DNA of 21,044 nucleotides from CAZJDM01 sp964544765 (GTDB lineage Bacteria; Bdellovibrionota_B; Oligoflexia; CAYFLR01). Within the stretch, counting starts at the first letter, position 1, and every line of letters starts with the position of its first letter. Under the pieces are notes generated by a model, which saw only the letters and a program-made list of their open reading frames with translations, had not been told where the DNA came from and did no database searches. Below, piece after piece: positions 13,775-21,044 of this stretch. The translations under genes were made by a program, and so were the position numbers. The DNA lies in assembly GCA_964544765.1 (NCBI GenBank), contig CAZJDM010000074.1, forward strand, positions 1-21,044, read 5' to 3'.

Positions 13775-16702
13775 TCACTTTTTTCTATTCGAAGAAGTAC
13801 GCTCATACCCAAATATTTGCTGAGGATCCACTTCTATTACATTATACATAGATTTAAGTTTCTTGAGATCAAAACGCTTAGCATCCGCTACTAAAGTAAA
13901 TATGTAATTTTTATCTTCAACAAATTTCTTTAATAATTTTTTAAAATCCTTAAGTTCAACATTTGGTAATTGTGAAAACCACCCAGCCCTGGGATCGACA
14001 TTTCCAAACCCTCTCTTTTTCCAATTTTCAATCTGTCTGGGTATTTTTCTAAAAAATATTCTTTGGGTTCTTAAACTTTCTTCAAAAGACTCTTTGGCTA
14101 CCTCAAAATTATTTGTTTTAATGGGTATTTTCTTTATGAGATTATGAAAGGTAGTTATGGCCTCAATGGTTTTGTCTGTTTGAGTTCCCACAAAACCAGT
14201 AAGATAATCATTGTCTTGTTTTCTATAAGCTATATGAAATCCATTCCTAGCTTCATAAGCCAAACTTTTTTTATTGCGGATAACTTGAAAGAATTCCGAA
14301 GTGCTTTTTCCATAATATTGAAAATAAAGATTACTAAAGATTCTTTCTTGCTCAGTTTGTTTTTTAGAACCATAAATTAGAGAAATTAAAGCTTGCTGGG
14401 AAGGATAATTATAGAAATAAACAGTAGTTTGTTTCACTTGTTTATATCTAACCGGAGGCATTTCAGGATGTTTTATAAACTCCTTTCCTAACAGATTTTG
14501 GACTTTCTCGATCACATATTTACTATCTTGATTACCCACGTAATAGACAATTTTATTGGCTTTTAATACTTGAGAAATAAACCCAGGATAATTAATGTTT
14601 TGTTCCAAGTTTAATAGTTCTTTATTAGTAGGAGTAAAGATATATGACGAGTATGAATCAAATTTGAGCCAGTCATTCAGGGCTTTTTTTATTACCTTAG
14701 GCTTCTTATAAGATTCTTGACGGGATTTAATAAGAGCCTGAACATGTTTTTTGACAGTTGCGTTTGAAATGACAGGCTTGTTTATAAAAGCATAAATAAA
14801 TTTTAGACCCCACAGGATATTTTCATCAACTCCTTTCAAACTAAGAGTTATATAATCTCGATAACACCTCAAACTGTAACTAAGCCCCTTAAAATAGATG
14901 TTTTGACGTATTTTATCGGGAGTTAATTTTTTAGTTCCCGATTTGGCTAATAGTTGAACAAGAATACATCCCATAGGATCGTTAAAACGCCCATACTCGA
15001 AATTAACAGTAAGTTGAGCGATATTATTGATAGGATTATTAACTTGATAGAAGGTTAATCCTGGCTGAACTTTTTGCTTAACAAAGTCCTTTTTAAAATC
15101 AATGAACTTAGGAACAATAGGTTGTACCGTTCGTTTTTGTAAAGCCTTATAAAAAGAAGAATTAGTTTTGGCGAACTCTTTGATGGGCTTAATAGAAGGT
15201 TTAGATAATTTAGGAACGTTTGATTTTCCATCTTTCCGATAGATGACTACATAATTTTTGGAAAAATATTTTTTAGCTACGCGAATAACCTCTTTTTTAG
15301 TAACTTTATCATAATCAATGTCCCATTTACCCGAAACAACAGCTGCTCTGATCATATTGGCCCTGGTATCATTATGTTCGAGGCGCTCCATATCTCTTCG
15401 TTTTAGTTCCCAGATAACCGCATTAAGAAGATCTTTAGTAAAACGACCTTTTTTAATAAGATCCAGTTGCTGAAGCAATAACTCTTTTACTTCGTCCAGA
15501 CTTTGTTTAGGGTTAGGTACCCCATATAACAATTGGATACCATAATCTACATAATGAGATGGAAAAGAACCACCAGACCGAATTTTTTGCTTCTGATTCA
15601 AATTCAAGTTAATCAAACCAGCTTCCGCATTATGCAATAACATATCAATAACCCTTAAAGTCTCAAAGTCCTTATGTTTCTTAGCAGGAAGTCTAAAGCC
15701 CATCATTACTTGTTCACTACCGGGAAAATAAATGGTTCTTTTTTTAATTTTAGTCAGAGGTTTTTCCTTGAGAAGTTTATGGGTAGGTTTATTTAGAGGT
15801 TCATTATGTGAACTACTAAGAGATTTATTTTGAGGCTTCCATCTAGAGAAATATTTAGAAGTTACCTTTTTCACATATTCCCACTCTAAGTTACCCGATA
15901 TAATAACGGCCATATTTTGCGGTTGATAATAAGTATCAAAAAAGATTCTCATTTGTACCAAATCAGGATTTTTAAGATGATTATATTTTCCTAAAATGAA
16001 TGTGTTGTATGGGTGACGCTCAAACAATTCTTGAGTTAAAGCTTCCCAAGTAACTGAATGGGGGTTTTCCATACGTCGGTTCCATTCTTCAAAAACCACT
16101 TCTAGTTCAGGTTGAAATTGTCTAAAAACCGGATCGGAGAATCTTTCTGTCTCCAAAATGGCCCAATCCTCAAAACGATTATGCGGCAAATCCATTTGAA
16201 ACCTGGTCCAATCATAATGAGTACCTGCATTAGGATATCCTCCCCACGAAGATACAATGGATTTTAATTCGTTATCCGCAATATATTTGGCCGAAGAAAG
16301 AGTAAGTTTGTTTATTTGCTGATCTATTTTGGCTCTGAGTTGTTGATCTTGAGTCTTTTTTCTTTGACTATATAGTTTTTGTATTTTTTGCAGATAGGGA
16401 AGTTCTTTTTGATAATCAATAGTACAAAGTTTGCTTGTTCCCTTAAATAAAAGATGTTCCAGATAATGAGCCATCCCCGTAGCGTGACGGGGATCGTTTT
16501 TACTTCCAACTTTAATAAGAATAGAGGCATAAATTCTAGGTTTTAAAGTGTTTTGAGTAAAATAAACCTCTAGACCATTGGCCAGTGTAAATTTTTTAAA
16601 ATCTGGAAAAATAGTTTCAGCCTTAGATTCTGTTTGCATATAAATTGAATATACAACTAAGAAGAAAAAAATTATATAGTATTTTGAATATTTCTTAAGC
16701 AT
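13775..16702 (-). CDS. Exported M16 (insulinase-type) zinc metallopeptidase, two-unit form
   Basis: I place the start at 16702 (975 residues), where AGAAGG (16710-16715) lies 7 nt upstream; the in-frame ATG at 16723 has no ribosome binding site and would precede the signal peptide. Residues 1-28 are a signal peptide. The inverted zinc motif HxxEH is HYLEH (79-83), and the third ligand is expected at Glu199 in PELEVVFEEW. A charged helical insertion of about 45 residues (about 96-143) lengthens the usual gap between them. The second M16 unit (about residues 530-960) lacks HxxEH, as normal in this family. The length fits single-chain two-unit periplasmic enzymes that degrade peptides. The stop is 11 bp from the PIN-like relic. 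The gene probably shares a transcript with the phosphodiesterase gene upstream (91-bp gap). Confidence 0.92.
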   Translation of the reverse strand: MLKKYSKYYIIFFFLVVYSIYMQTESKAETIFPDFKKFTLANGLEVYFTQNTLKPRIYASILIKVGSKNDPRHATGMAHYLEHLLFKGTSKLCTIDYQKELPYLQKIQKLYSQRKKTQDQQLRAKIDQQINKLTLSSAKYIADNELKSIVSSWGGYPNAGTHYDWTRFQMDLPHNRFEDWAILETERFSDPVFRQFQPELEVVFEEWNRRMENPHSVTWEALTQELFERHPYNTFILGKYNHLKNPDLVQMRIFFDTYYQPQNMAVIISGNLEWEYVKKVTSKYFSRWKPQNKSLSSSHNEPLNKPTHKLLKEKPLTKIKKRTIYFPGSEQVMMGFRLPAKKHKDFETLRVIDMLLHNAEAGLINLNLNQKQKIRSGGSFPSHYVDYGIQLLYGVPNPKQSLDEVKELLLQQLDLIKKGRFTKDLLNAVIWELKRRDMERLEHNDTRANMIRAAVVSGKWDIDYDKVTKKEVIRVAKKYFSKNYVVIYRKDGKSNVPKLSKPSIKPIKEFAKTNSSFYKALQKRTVQPIVPKFIDFKKDFVKQKVQPGLTFYQVNNPINNIAQLTVNFEYGRFNDPMGCILVQLLAKSGTKKLTPDKIRQNIYFKGLSYSLRCYRDYITLSLKGVDENILWGLKFIYAFINKPVISNATVKKHVQALIKSRQESYKKPKVIKKALNDWLKFDSYSSYIFTPTNKELLNLEQNINYPGFISQVLKANKIVYYVGNQDSKYVIEKVQNLLGKEFIKHPEMPPVRYKQVKQTTVYFYNYPSQQALISLIYGSKKQTEQERIFSNLYFQYYGKSTSEFFQVIRNKKSLAYEARNGFHIAYRKQDNDYLTGFVGTQTDKTIEAITTFHNLIKKIPIKTNNFEVAKESFEESLRTQRIFFRKIPRQIENWKKRGFGNVDPRAGWFSQLPNVELKDFKKLLKKFVEDKNYIFTLVADAKRFDLKKLKSMYNVIEVDPQQIFGYERTSSNRKK

Positions 16703-16793
16703 AAAATAACCTTCTATAATCATTAATAACCGCCAATGTTCATCAAGAACCTTTCACATAACATAAAAAAAGATCTTTTAATATTAATAAAAA

Positions 16794-18932
16794 TTAATAA
16801 AAAATCTCATTTATAATACCACCTTCGACATGCGATGGTGATACCTGCCCCATTATTTTCATTATTGTTGGATATTGATCAATATGTTGAACGATTTGGG
16901 AAAGTTTATAGTTTTTCTTAACTCCCGGTCCCATTAAAATAAATGGAGTCAAAAGACCTTCTTCCTCTGGCAATAATGCCTGTTTATAACCAGTTTTGGT
17001 CGATTTCTTAAAGACCATTAAATCCGCTGAAAGATCTTCCATCCAACCGTAAGTGGCTCTATTAGCAATGATCAGGTCCCCGACTCGATCTCGAGGCAAA
17101 TTAAGATTTTGGGCATCTTCCCATTTGGTAATAGACACCACTGGCTTAACTCCATTTTCATCTTTTAGGTTAGTTAATATCCGGATTACTTTGTTACGCA
17201 GTTTTTCATATCTCTTACCTTTGGCCCGTTTATAAATTCCATCTAAGCCATTAGGGTTGATATAAATATTGTCCATTTTTAGATAAATAACCCGAGTATT
17301 TTTCCAGTCAATTTGATATTCTCCGGTATTTTTATTCATTGAAAATCTTAAAAGGCCTTTTCTAGTAAATAAATTATTCAAACGAACTTCTTTATGTAAA
17401 GGTACAGCTCCATGATCAGAACTCAACGCTATAAGGGTATTGGGACTAGAATTTTGCAATACCTCACCAATAATGCCGTCTATACCTCGATACATATCTT
17501 TTACTTCTTCCCATAGTTGAGCCCTCTTCTGATCGCTAATTTGATCATAGCGAGGACTCTTGGGATCTAAATACCCCATCCACCATCTACTGGTTAACAT
17601 TTGATTAGGTGTATAAATTCCATGTATCACCGCCTCACTACCCATTTTATTTATTACATATTTAGCCATCCTCTTATGCCAATCCATTGACATACGAGCT
17701 TCTTCCATAAATACACTCTTATCTTGCGGATAATAAATAAGTTGAGGTGGGAAGTTATCTACAAAATCCACAGCAGGGCCATTGGTTTTAATTATATCTT
17801 TAGCCCATTGCGACGGTTTTACCAAATATTGGTTCAAGTTATTATAAACAAACCTGATCCGAAATAAGCCTCTGGTATCTAAGCTAACTAACCTAATTTT
17901 TAATTGGGTAGCAACCGATATAACCGATAAATCTCGTTCCCATTGCATTCTTTTAGGGGTATTGGTATTATAATCATTTTTGGTTTCCCAAAATAGATCG
18001 ATATCAAGCCAATCGCTCCATTCACCCTCCTTTAAATCAGTTAATTTGGATGTTTTCTCTTGAGAGAATAAGATACGATCGTAATTTATATAATCATCAT
18101 TGGTTGAATCATATATAAAACCATAAATTACATTTCCCCAATTTCTTAATTCTATCTCAATAGGAGAGCTGAAACTAAAAGGAAGTTGCATAGCCCAATC
18201 TGCTGGTTTCACCGCGACAATAAACTTGGTGAGTTCTGAACCGAAATTAAATAATCTATTTCCTGGGCCTTGTTTTATTCGTAGTGATTGATCAGCAATA
18301 GTATTGAAAATAATGGCTGGAAAATCTATTCCCCATCCTCCCCAACGCCCCCGTATGGTGTTTCCTCGATGTAGTTCCGGTGGAGTTGATCCAGGTATAG
18401 AAAGCAAGGTTACCAGAAAATTGTTATTTTCTAAGGCTAACCAAATTGGTGGAACATGCTTAGCCACCGAATTAAAACCACTTAAAGATACCATTTTTAA
18501 CGGATACCCGCTTAACCTCATTGGCCCATCAGCAACTCCATGAACCTTTGGCGTTGTTCCAGTTAAAAGAGAGGCGTAATTAGTAGGAGTATGGCTCGGA
18601 AATACAGGCCTAGAATATCCATAAACACCCTGCTCCATCATTTTTCTTATATTGGGTAATTCTCCATTCTGGGCCCATTTATAGATTTGAAAAACAGTTG
18701 GATCCGCCCGTAATCCATCGGGAATGAACCAATATAATTTTAGTTTAGATTTGGATCGATCAGCTCGATCCAAATCTCGCTCAGAACTGCTCACATGATG
18801 AGGTGTATCATCTGTGGATGGTGATGGATCAAGCTTTAACGAAAAGGGTTGAAAAAAGTTCAGCGCTATTAAAATCATAGTAATTATAAAAACAATACCT
18901 AAAATCAGAAATTTTTCTTGATTATTCTTCAT
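16794..18932 (-). CDS. Membrane-anchored alkaline phosphatase superfamily phosphodiesterase
   Basis: This 712-residue protein has an N-terminal anchor (about 8-26), a charged linker (about 35-62) and an extracytoplasmic catalytic domain of the type I phosphodiesterase/nucleotide pyrophosphatase type. Visible landmarks are the metal-site Asp72 (PDGLRAD), the putative nucleophile Thr115 in FPSHTPTNY with LLTGTTPKVHG after it, the metal ligands Asp506-His507 (SSDHG) and a C-terminal HIDQYPT block. The nucleophile is not in a sulfatase CxPxR context. A large insertion lies between about 230 and 400. The substrate is unknown. I chose the ATG at 18932: AAGGGGA (18940-18946) is 7 nt upstream, and the promoter at 18964-18992 would start RNA near 18957, which excludes the longest frame (ATG at 18992). 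The linker is encoded by a 13-bp hairpin. Confidence 0.9.
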   Translation of the reverse strand: MKNNQEKFLILGIVFIITMILIALNFFQPFSLKLDPSPSTDDTPHHVSSSERDLDRADRSKSKLKLYWFIPDGLRADPTVFQIYKWAQNGELPNIRKMMEQGVYGYSRPVFPSHTPTNYASLLTGTTPKVHGVADGPMRLSGYPLKMVSLSGFNSVAKHVPPIWLALENNNFLVTLLSIPGSTPPELHRGNTIRGRWGGWGIDFPAIIFNTIADQSLRIKQGPGNRLFNFGSELTKFIVAVKPADWAMQLPFSFSSPIEIELRNWGNVIYGFIYDSTNDDYINYDRILFSQEKTSKLTDLKEGEWSDWLDIDLFWETKNDYNTNTPKRMQWERDLSVISVATQLKIRLVSLDTRGLFRIRFVYNNLNQYLVKPSQWAKDIIKTNGPAVDFVDNFPPQLIYYPQDKSVFMEEARMSMDWHKRMAKYVINKMGSEAVIHGIYTPNQMLTSRWWMGYLDPKSPRYDQISDQKRAQLWEEVKDMYRGIDGIIGEVLQNSSPNTLIALSSDHGAVPLHKEVRLNNLFTRKGLLRFSMNKNTGEYQIDWKNTRVIYLKMDNIYINPNGLDGIYKRAKGKRYEKLRNKVIRILTNLKDENGVKPVVSITKWEDAQNLNLPRDRVGDLIIANRATYGWMEDLSADLMVFKKSTKTGYKQALLPEEEGLLTPFILMGPGVKKNYKLSQIVQHIDQYPTIMKIMGQVSPSHVEGGIINEIFY
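18747..18777. repeat. 13-bp perfect inverted repeat inside the phosphodiesterase gene
   Basis: AGATTTGGATCGA (18747-18759) and TCGATCCAAATCT (18765-18777) are exact inverse complements with a 5-nt loop. The repeat encodes residues 52-62, an Asp/Arg/Ser/Lys-rich linker between membrane anchor and catalytic domain. Perfect pairing over 13 bp in coding sequence is unlikely by chance and suggests an inserted palindromic element or a selected mRNA hairpin near the 5' end. Confidence 0.7.
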
Positions 18933-18963
18933 CAAAATTTCCCCTTGTCTATTTTTCATTGGG

Positions 18964-18992
18964 ATTATAAGTGCTCGTGAAATACAAATCAA
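18964..18992 (-). promoter_or_regulatory. Sigma70-type promoter for the phosphodiesterase gene
   Basis: Read on the minus strand, TTGATT (18992-18987) is followed by exactly 17 bp and a perfect TATAAT (18969-18964). The expected start of transcription is near 18957. This leaves a leader of about 25 nt containing AAGGGGA before the ATG at 18932 and so decides the start of the gene. Confidence 0.65.
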
Positions 18993-19001
18993 TCTAATTA
19001 G

Positions 19002-19037
19002 TTACGTCAGCAATTATTAACAAGTTACTGGACGTAA
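19002..19037. repeat. 7-bp inverted repeat in the phosphodiesterase/Rid divergent promoter region
   Basis: TTACGTC (19002-19008) and GACGTAA (19031-19037) are perfect inverse complements separated by 22 bp. They lie just upstream of the phosphodiesterase -35, and the right arm overlaps a possible -35 (TGGACG, 19029-19034) that is 17 bp from TAAAAT (19052-19057) for the plus-strand gene. The position suits a regulator that controls both genes. CG-containing arms stand out in this AT-rich spacer. Confidence 0.45.
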
Positions 19038-19057
19038 GTGACAGCAAATAGTAAAAT
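19029..19057 (+). promoter_or_regulatory. Possible promoter for the Rid-like gene
   Basis: TGGACG (19029-19034), a 17-bp spacer and TAAAAT (19052-19057) give an acceptable but imperfect sigma70-type promoter 30 bp before the ATG at 19087. Its -35 overlaps an inverted-repeat arm. Confidence 0.35.
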
Positions 19058-19086
19058 ATAAATTAAAAAAGGATCATCCACTGTAT

Positions 19087-20328
19087 ATGCCTAATAGAAA
19101 ATATAATCGCACCAAGAAAATTGACAAAAACGTACAGTACTCATGCTTTTGTCCACCTGATGGTTTGGGAGAATTTTTTCTAGTTCTTAATTCAAATACC
19201 AATACCTATTCAGATACCTATTCAGACTTTAAAACATCTCTTCAGCAACTATTTTCTGATTACCAATCAGCTCTCAACACTTGCTCCCTTTCACAAGATA
19301 CCCAAATTTTTAGCCGCATCTATTTGAGTGATATTGCCAACCAGACAGAATTACTAACATCATCTGAACTTTTTGAGTTTTTAAATACTGGAGCTATTTC
19401 CATCGTTGGTCAACCTCCTTTAAATCAAGATAAGTTAGTGTTATTTTCTTATCATATTAAAGGTAATAAAGGTAATTCAACATCGTCTATATCAAGATCA
19501 TCAATAATGGAAATGGAAAATAACACTCAATTGGAAAAAGGAAAGAAATTTGAAGGGAAAAATTATGAATTAACCTGGCTTACCAATATTACCAGTACCA
19601 ATGAACAAACCAATCTGGACGCTCGACAGCAAACCGATGACATTCTGAACACGCTCAACCGCATAATGAAAAAGAACAATCAGACCTTATACCAAAACCT
19701 GGTTCGTACCTGGATCTATGTACGTGATATTGATAATCATTATAATGATATGGTCAATTCAAGACGAGAGTTATTTAAAAACTGGGGACTAACCAGACAA
19801 ACCAGATTTGTTGCCAGCACCGGGATCGAAGGCAAAAATACCCAAGCATCTGCCCTTATATCAATTGACGCACTGTGTATATCGAATTTAGAGGAAGAAC
19901 AAATTATCAAGATGGAAGCACTAGAGCATTTGAGTCCCACCATCGATTACAATGTTACTTTTGAACGCGGTACTCGTATCAGATTTGGAGATCGTTCCCA
20001 TTATTATATTTCCGGAACAGCCAGTATAAATAATCAAGGAGAAGTCATCCATCTCGATGATGTAAGAAAACAAACTGAACGAACCCTTAGCAATATTGAG
20101 TCCCTGTTAAAATCACAAGAAGCTGGTATCAAAGACATTACCTATTTTATTGTATATCTACGAAACCCTGAAGACTTGCCGATAGTAAAAGAAGTCTTCC
20201 AAAATAAGGGCCTCTTGACTTTACCAACGGTATTAGTACAAGGAGCCGTTTGCCGACCTGAATGGCTGGTTGAAATTGAATGCATGGCCCTAGGACCTGA
20301 CAAGAATTCATTCCCTGCTTTTGTTTAA
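19087..20328 (+). CDS. Multi-domain YjgF/Rid-like protein (chorismatase-fold relative)
   Basis: This 413-residue protein is built from YjgF/YER057c/UK114-like modules. A weak first module covers about 1-125, a second about 165-265 (VRTWIYVRDIDNHY; FVASTGIEG) and a clear third about 290-405 (YYISGTASI; QTERTLSNIESLL; VEIECMALG). The last two resemble the paired modules of tandem Rid proteins and of FkbO/Hyg5-type chorismatases. In RidA an arginine (Arg105 in E. coli) binds the imine substrate; the aligned position in the third module is Thr, so simple enamine/imine deaminase activity is unlikely. No signal peptide is present, so it should be cytoplasmic. AAAAAGGA (19066-19073) ends 13 nt before the ATG, longer than usual. 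It is divergent from the phosphodiesterase gene and shares its control region. Confidence 0.8.
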   Translation: MPNRKYNRTKKIDKNVQYSCFCPPDGLGEFFLVLNSNTNTYSDTYSDFKTSLQQLFSDYQSALNTCSLSQDTQIFSRIYLSDIANQTELLTSSELFEFLNTGAISIVGQPPLNQDKLVLFSYHIKGNKGNSTSSISRSSIMEMENNTQLEKGKKFEGKNYELTWLTNITSTNEQTNLDARQQTDDILNTLNRIMKKNNQTLYQNLVRTWIYVRDIDNHYNDMVNSRRELFKNWGLTRQTRFVASTGIEGKNTQASALISIDALCISNLEEEQIIKMEALEHLSPTIDYNVTFERGTRIRFGDRSHYYISGTASINNQGEVIHLDDVRKQTERTLSNIESLLKSQEAGIKDITYFIVYLRNPEDLPIVKEVFQNKGLLTLPTVLVQGAVCRPEWLVEIECMALGPDKNSFPAFV

Positions 20329-20381
20329 GAATTATAGCAACTCGTCAAAATATTTTATAGATTATATTCCCGTTTAAAACA

Positions 20382-21044
20382 TTATAAATAATTAAAAGGA
20401 ACACCGATCAGATTATCAGTGTAAAGTCTTGGCTTCTCATCATTGTTGATCACTAATCCAAACGGGCAATGTTGTTCTGCTAAAAAATCTTTAATCCCAC
20501 GTAGCACGCTTTTGCTTATTTTTTGAGAGTGCTTTATTTCTATGGGAAGCAATCCAAATTCACCATCTAAAACTAAATCAACTTCAGCGCCAGCAGAGGT
20601 TCGATAATAATAGCTATCGAAAGAAGCACTAAGACAATTTAAGTTTCTTATGATCTCTTCAATAACTACAGACTCCCACAAAGTACCTATCTGCGGATGT
20701 GATAATAAGCTATTTTGGTCCGGTATTCTTAACAAATAATTGATTAACCCATTATCACGGTAATAACCTTTGGGGTGTTTTACAATCCTTTTAGTAGTAT
20801 TTTTTTCAAAGCTGAATAAATTTCTCCAAATGAAGGTTCCATGAGCTATATTATAATAATCTCTGATAGTAGGCTGAGAGACTCCTAATGCACGAGCAGT
20901 CTCTGAGTAATTAATAATTTTTCCAGAAAGATTGGACAGCATTTGTAAAAATAAACGAAAGCGATTTTCATCAAGACCGGGAAATAGTTTTTTTATATCT
21001 CTTTCTAAATAAGTTTTTATATAATTTTCCATCCATAATTTACG
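20382..21044 (-). CDS. AAA_14/DUF4143-family ATPase, C-terminal part (5' end outside window)
   Basis: The frame stays open to the right edge: four further codons precede the ATG at 21032, so that ATG is internal and the true start is outside the window. The 221 visible residues begin with 'NYIKTYLERDI', the usual junction after the AAA module. A winged-helix-like segment follows (ETARALGVSQPTIRDY), then the DUF4143 domain with a PD-(D/E)XK-like pattern: E in 'WESVVIEEI', Asp in 'AEVDLVLDG' and ExK in 'PIEIKHS'. Family members are ATPases of poorly known role, often found as stand-alone accessory genes. A truncated N-terminal fragment of the same family lies at 13595-13726. The family assignment is secure; the ATPase motifs themselves cannot be seen here. 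Confidence 0.85.
   Translation of the reverse strand, partial: RKLWMENYIKTYLERDIKKLFPGLDENRFRLFLQMLSNLSGKIINYSETARALGVSQPTIRDYYNIAHGTFIWRNLFSFEKNTTKRIVKHPKGYYRDNGLINYLLRIPDQNSLLSHPQIGTLWESVVIEEIIRNLNCLSASFDSYYYRTSAGAEVDLVLDGEFGLLPIEIKHSQKISKSVLRGIKDFLAEQHCPFGLVINNDEKPRLYTDNLIGVPFNYL

Noticed and set aside
16744..16793. AT-rich palindrome AAAAGATCTTTT after the phosphodiesterase gene as a terminator
   Set aside because: The palindrome has no loop and an almost pure A/T stem, so a stable RNA hairpin is unlikely despite the T-run on the minus strand.
16794..18932. Phosphodiesterase as a sulfatase matured by the FGE-fold protein at 10235
   Set aside because: The nucleophile region is FPSHTPTNY with Thr, not the sulfatase CxPxR/SxPxR signature, and the FGE-fold protein lacks one of the two catalytic cysteines.
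18933..18992. Upstream ATGs at 18992 and 18959 as starts of the phosphodiesterase gene
   Set aside because: The TTGATT-N17-TATAAT promoter lies at 18992-18964, so transcription begins near 18957; only 18932 has a ribosome binding site.

Overview
This is an AT-rich, gene-dense bacterial window. The organism looks like a diderm (Gram-negative-type) bacterium: it has periplasmic solute-binding and transport proteins, lipoprotein-like signal sequences, a single-haem (CxxCH) beta-propeller protein and a two-unit M16 peptidase with a signal peptide. The phylum cannot be fixed from this sequence. The lipobox-like sites are loose (Q-F-A-C, L-S-T-C). No rRNA, tRNA, CRISPR array or complete transposase was seen.

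Left block (1-8464). A plus-strand radical SAM/SPASM-like gene (104-1135) sits tail-to-tail with a minus-strand run of seven tightly packed genes that reads 8464 to 1142. In transcription order these are: a class I SAM methyltransferase, a B12-binding-type radical SAM protein, a second methyltransferase paralogous to the first, a TctA-like permease, a TctC-like periplasmic binding protein, a polytopic membrane protein and a single-span membrane protein. Gaps are 18-49 bp and the last two junctions overlap. I read this as one operon that couples methylation/radical chemistry to transport of a small acid. The substrate is unknown. It is the best candidate for an undescribed system here. A small secreted protein (8562-9125) is divergent from the operon, with a 10-bp hairpin in front of its ribosome binding site.

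Middle block (9167-13454). A bile acid:sodium symporter-type permease (minus) is divergent from a two-gene plus-strand operon. That operon encodes an FGE-sulfatase-fold protein and a beta-propeller protein with one CxxCH haem site, both predicted to be exported.

Relic zone (13455-13774). The only gene-poor stretch above 300 bp has a good sigma70-type promoter. It drives the first 40 or so codons of an AAA_14/DUF4143-family ATPase, broken off just after the Walker A motif and joined to what looks like the tail of a PIN-domain toxin.

Right block (13775-21044). An M16 peptidase and an alkaline-phosphatase-superfamily phosphodiesterase (both minus, probably cotranscribed) are followed by a divergent gene for a protein with two or three YjgF/Rid-like modules. 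The window ends inside a minus-strand DUF4143 ATPase gene, the same family as the relic at 13.6 kb.

Start sites were moved downstream of the longest reading frame for three genes (8562-9125, M16, phosphodiesterase), using ribosome binding sites and, for the phosphodiesterase, a clear promoter.
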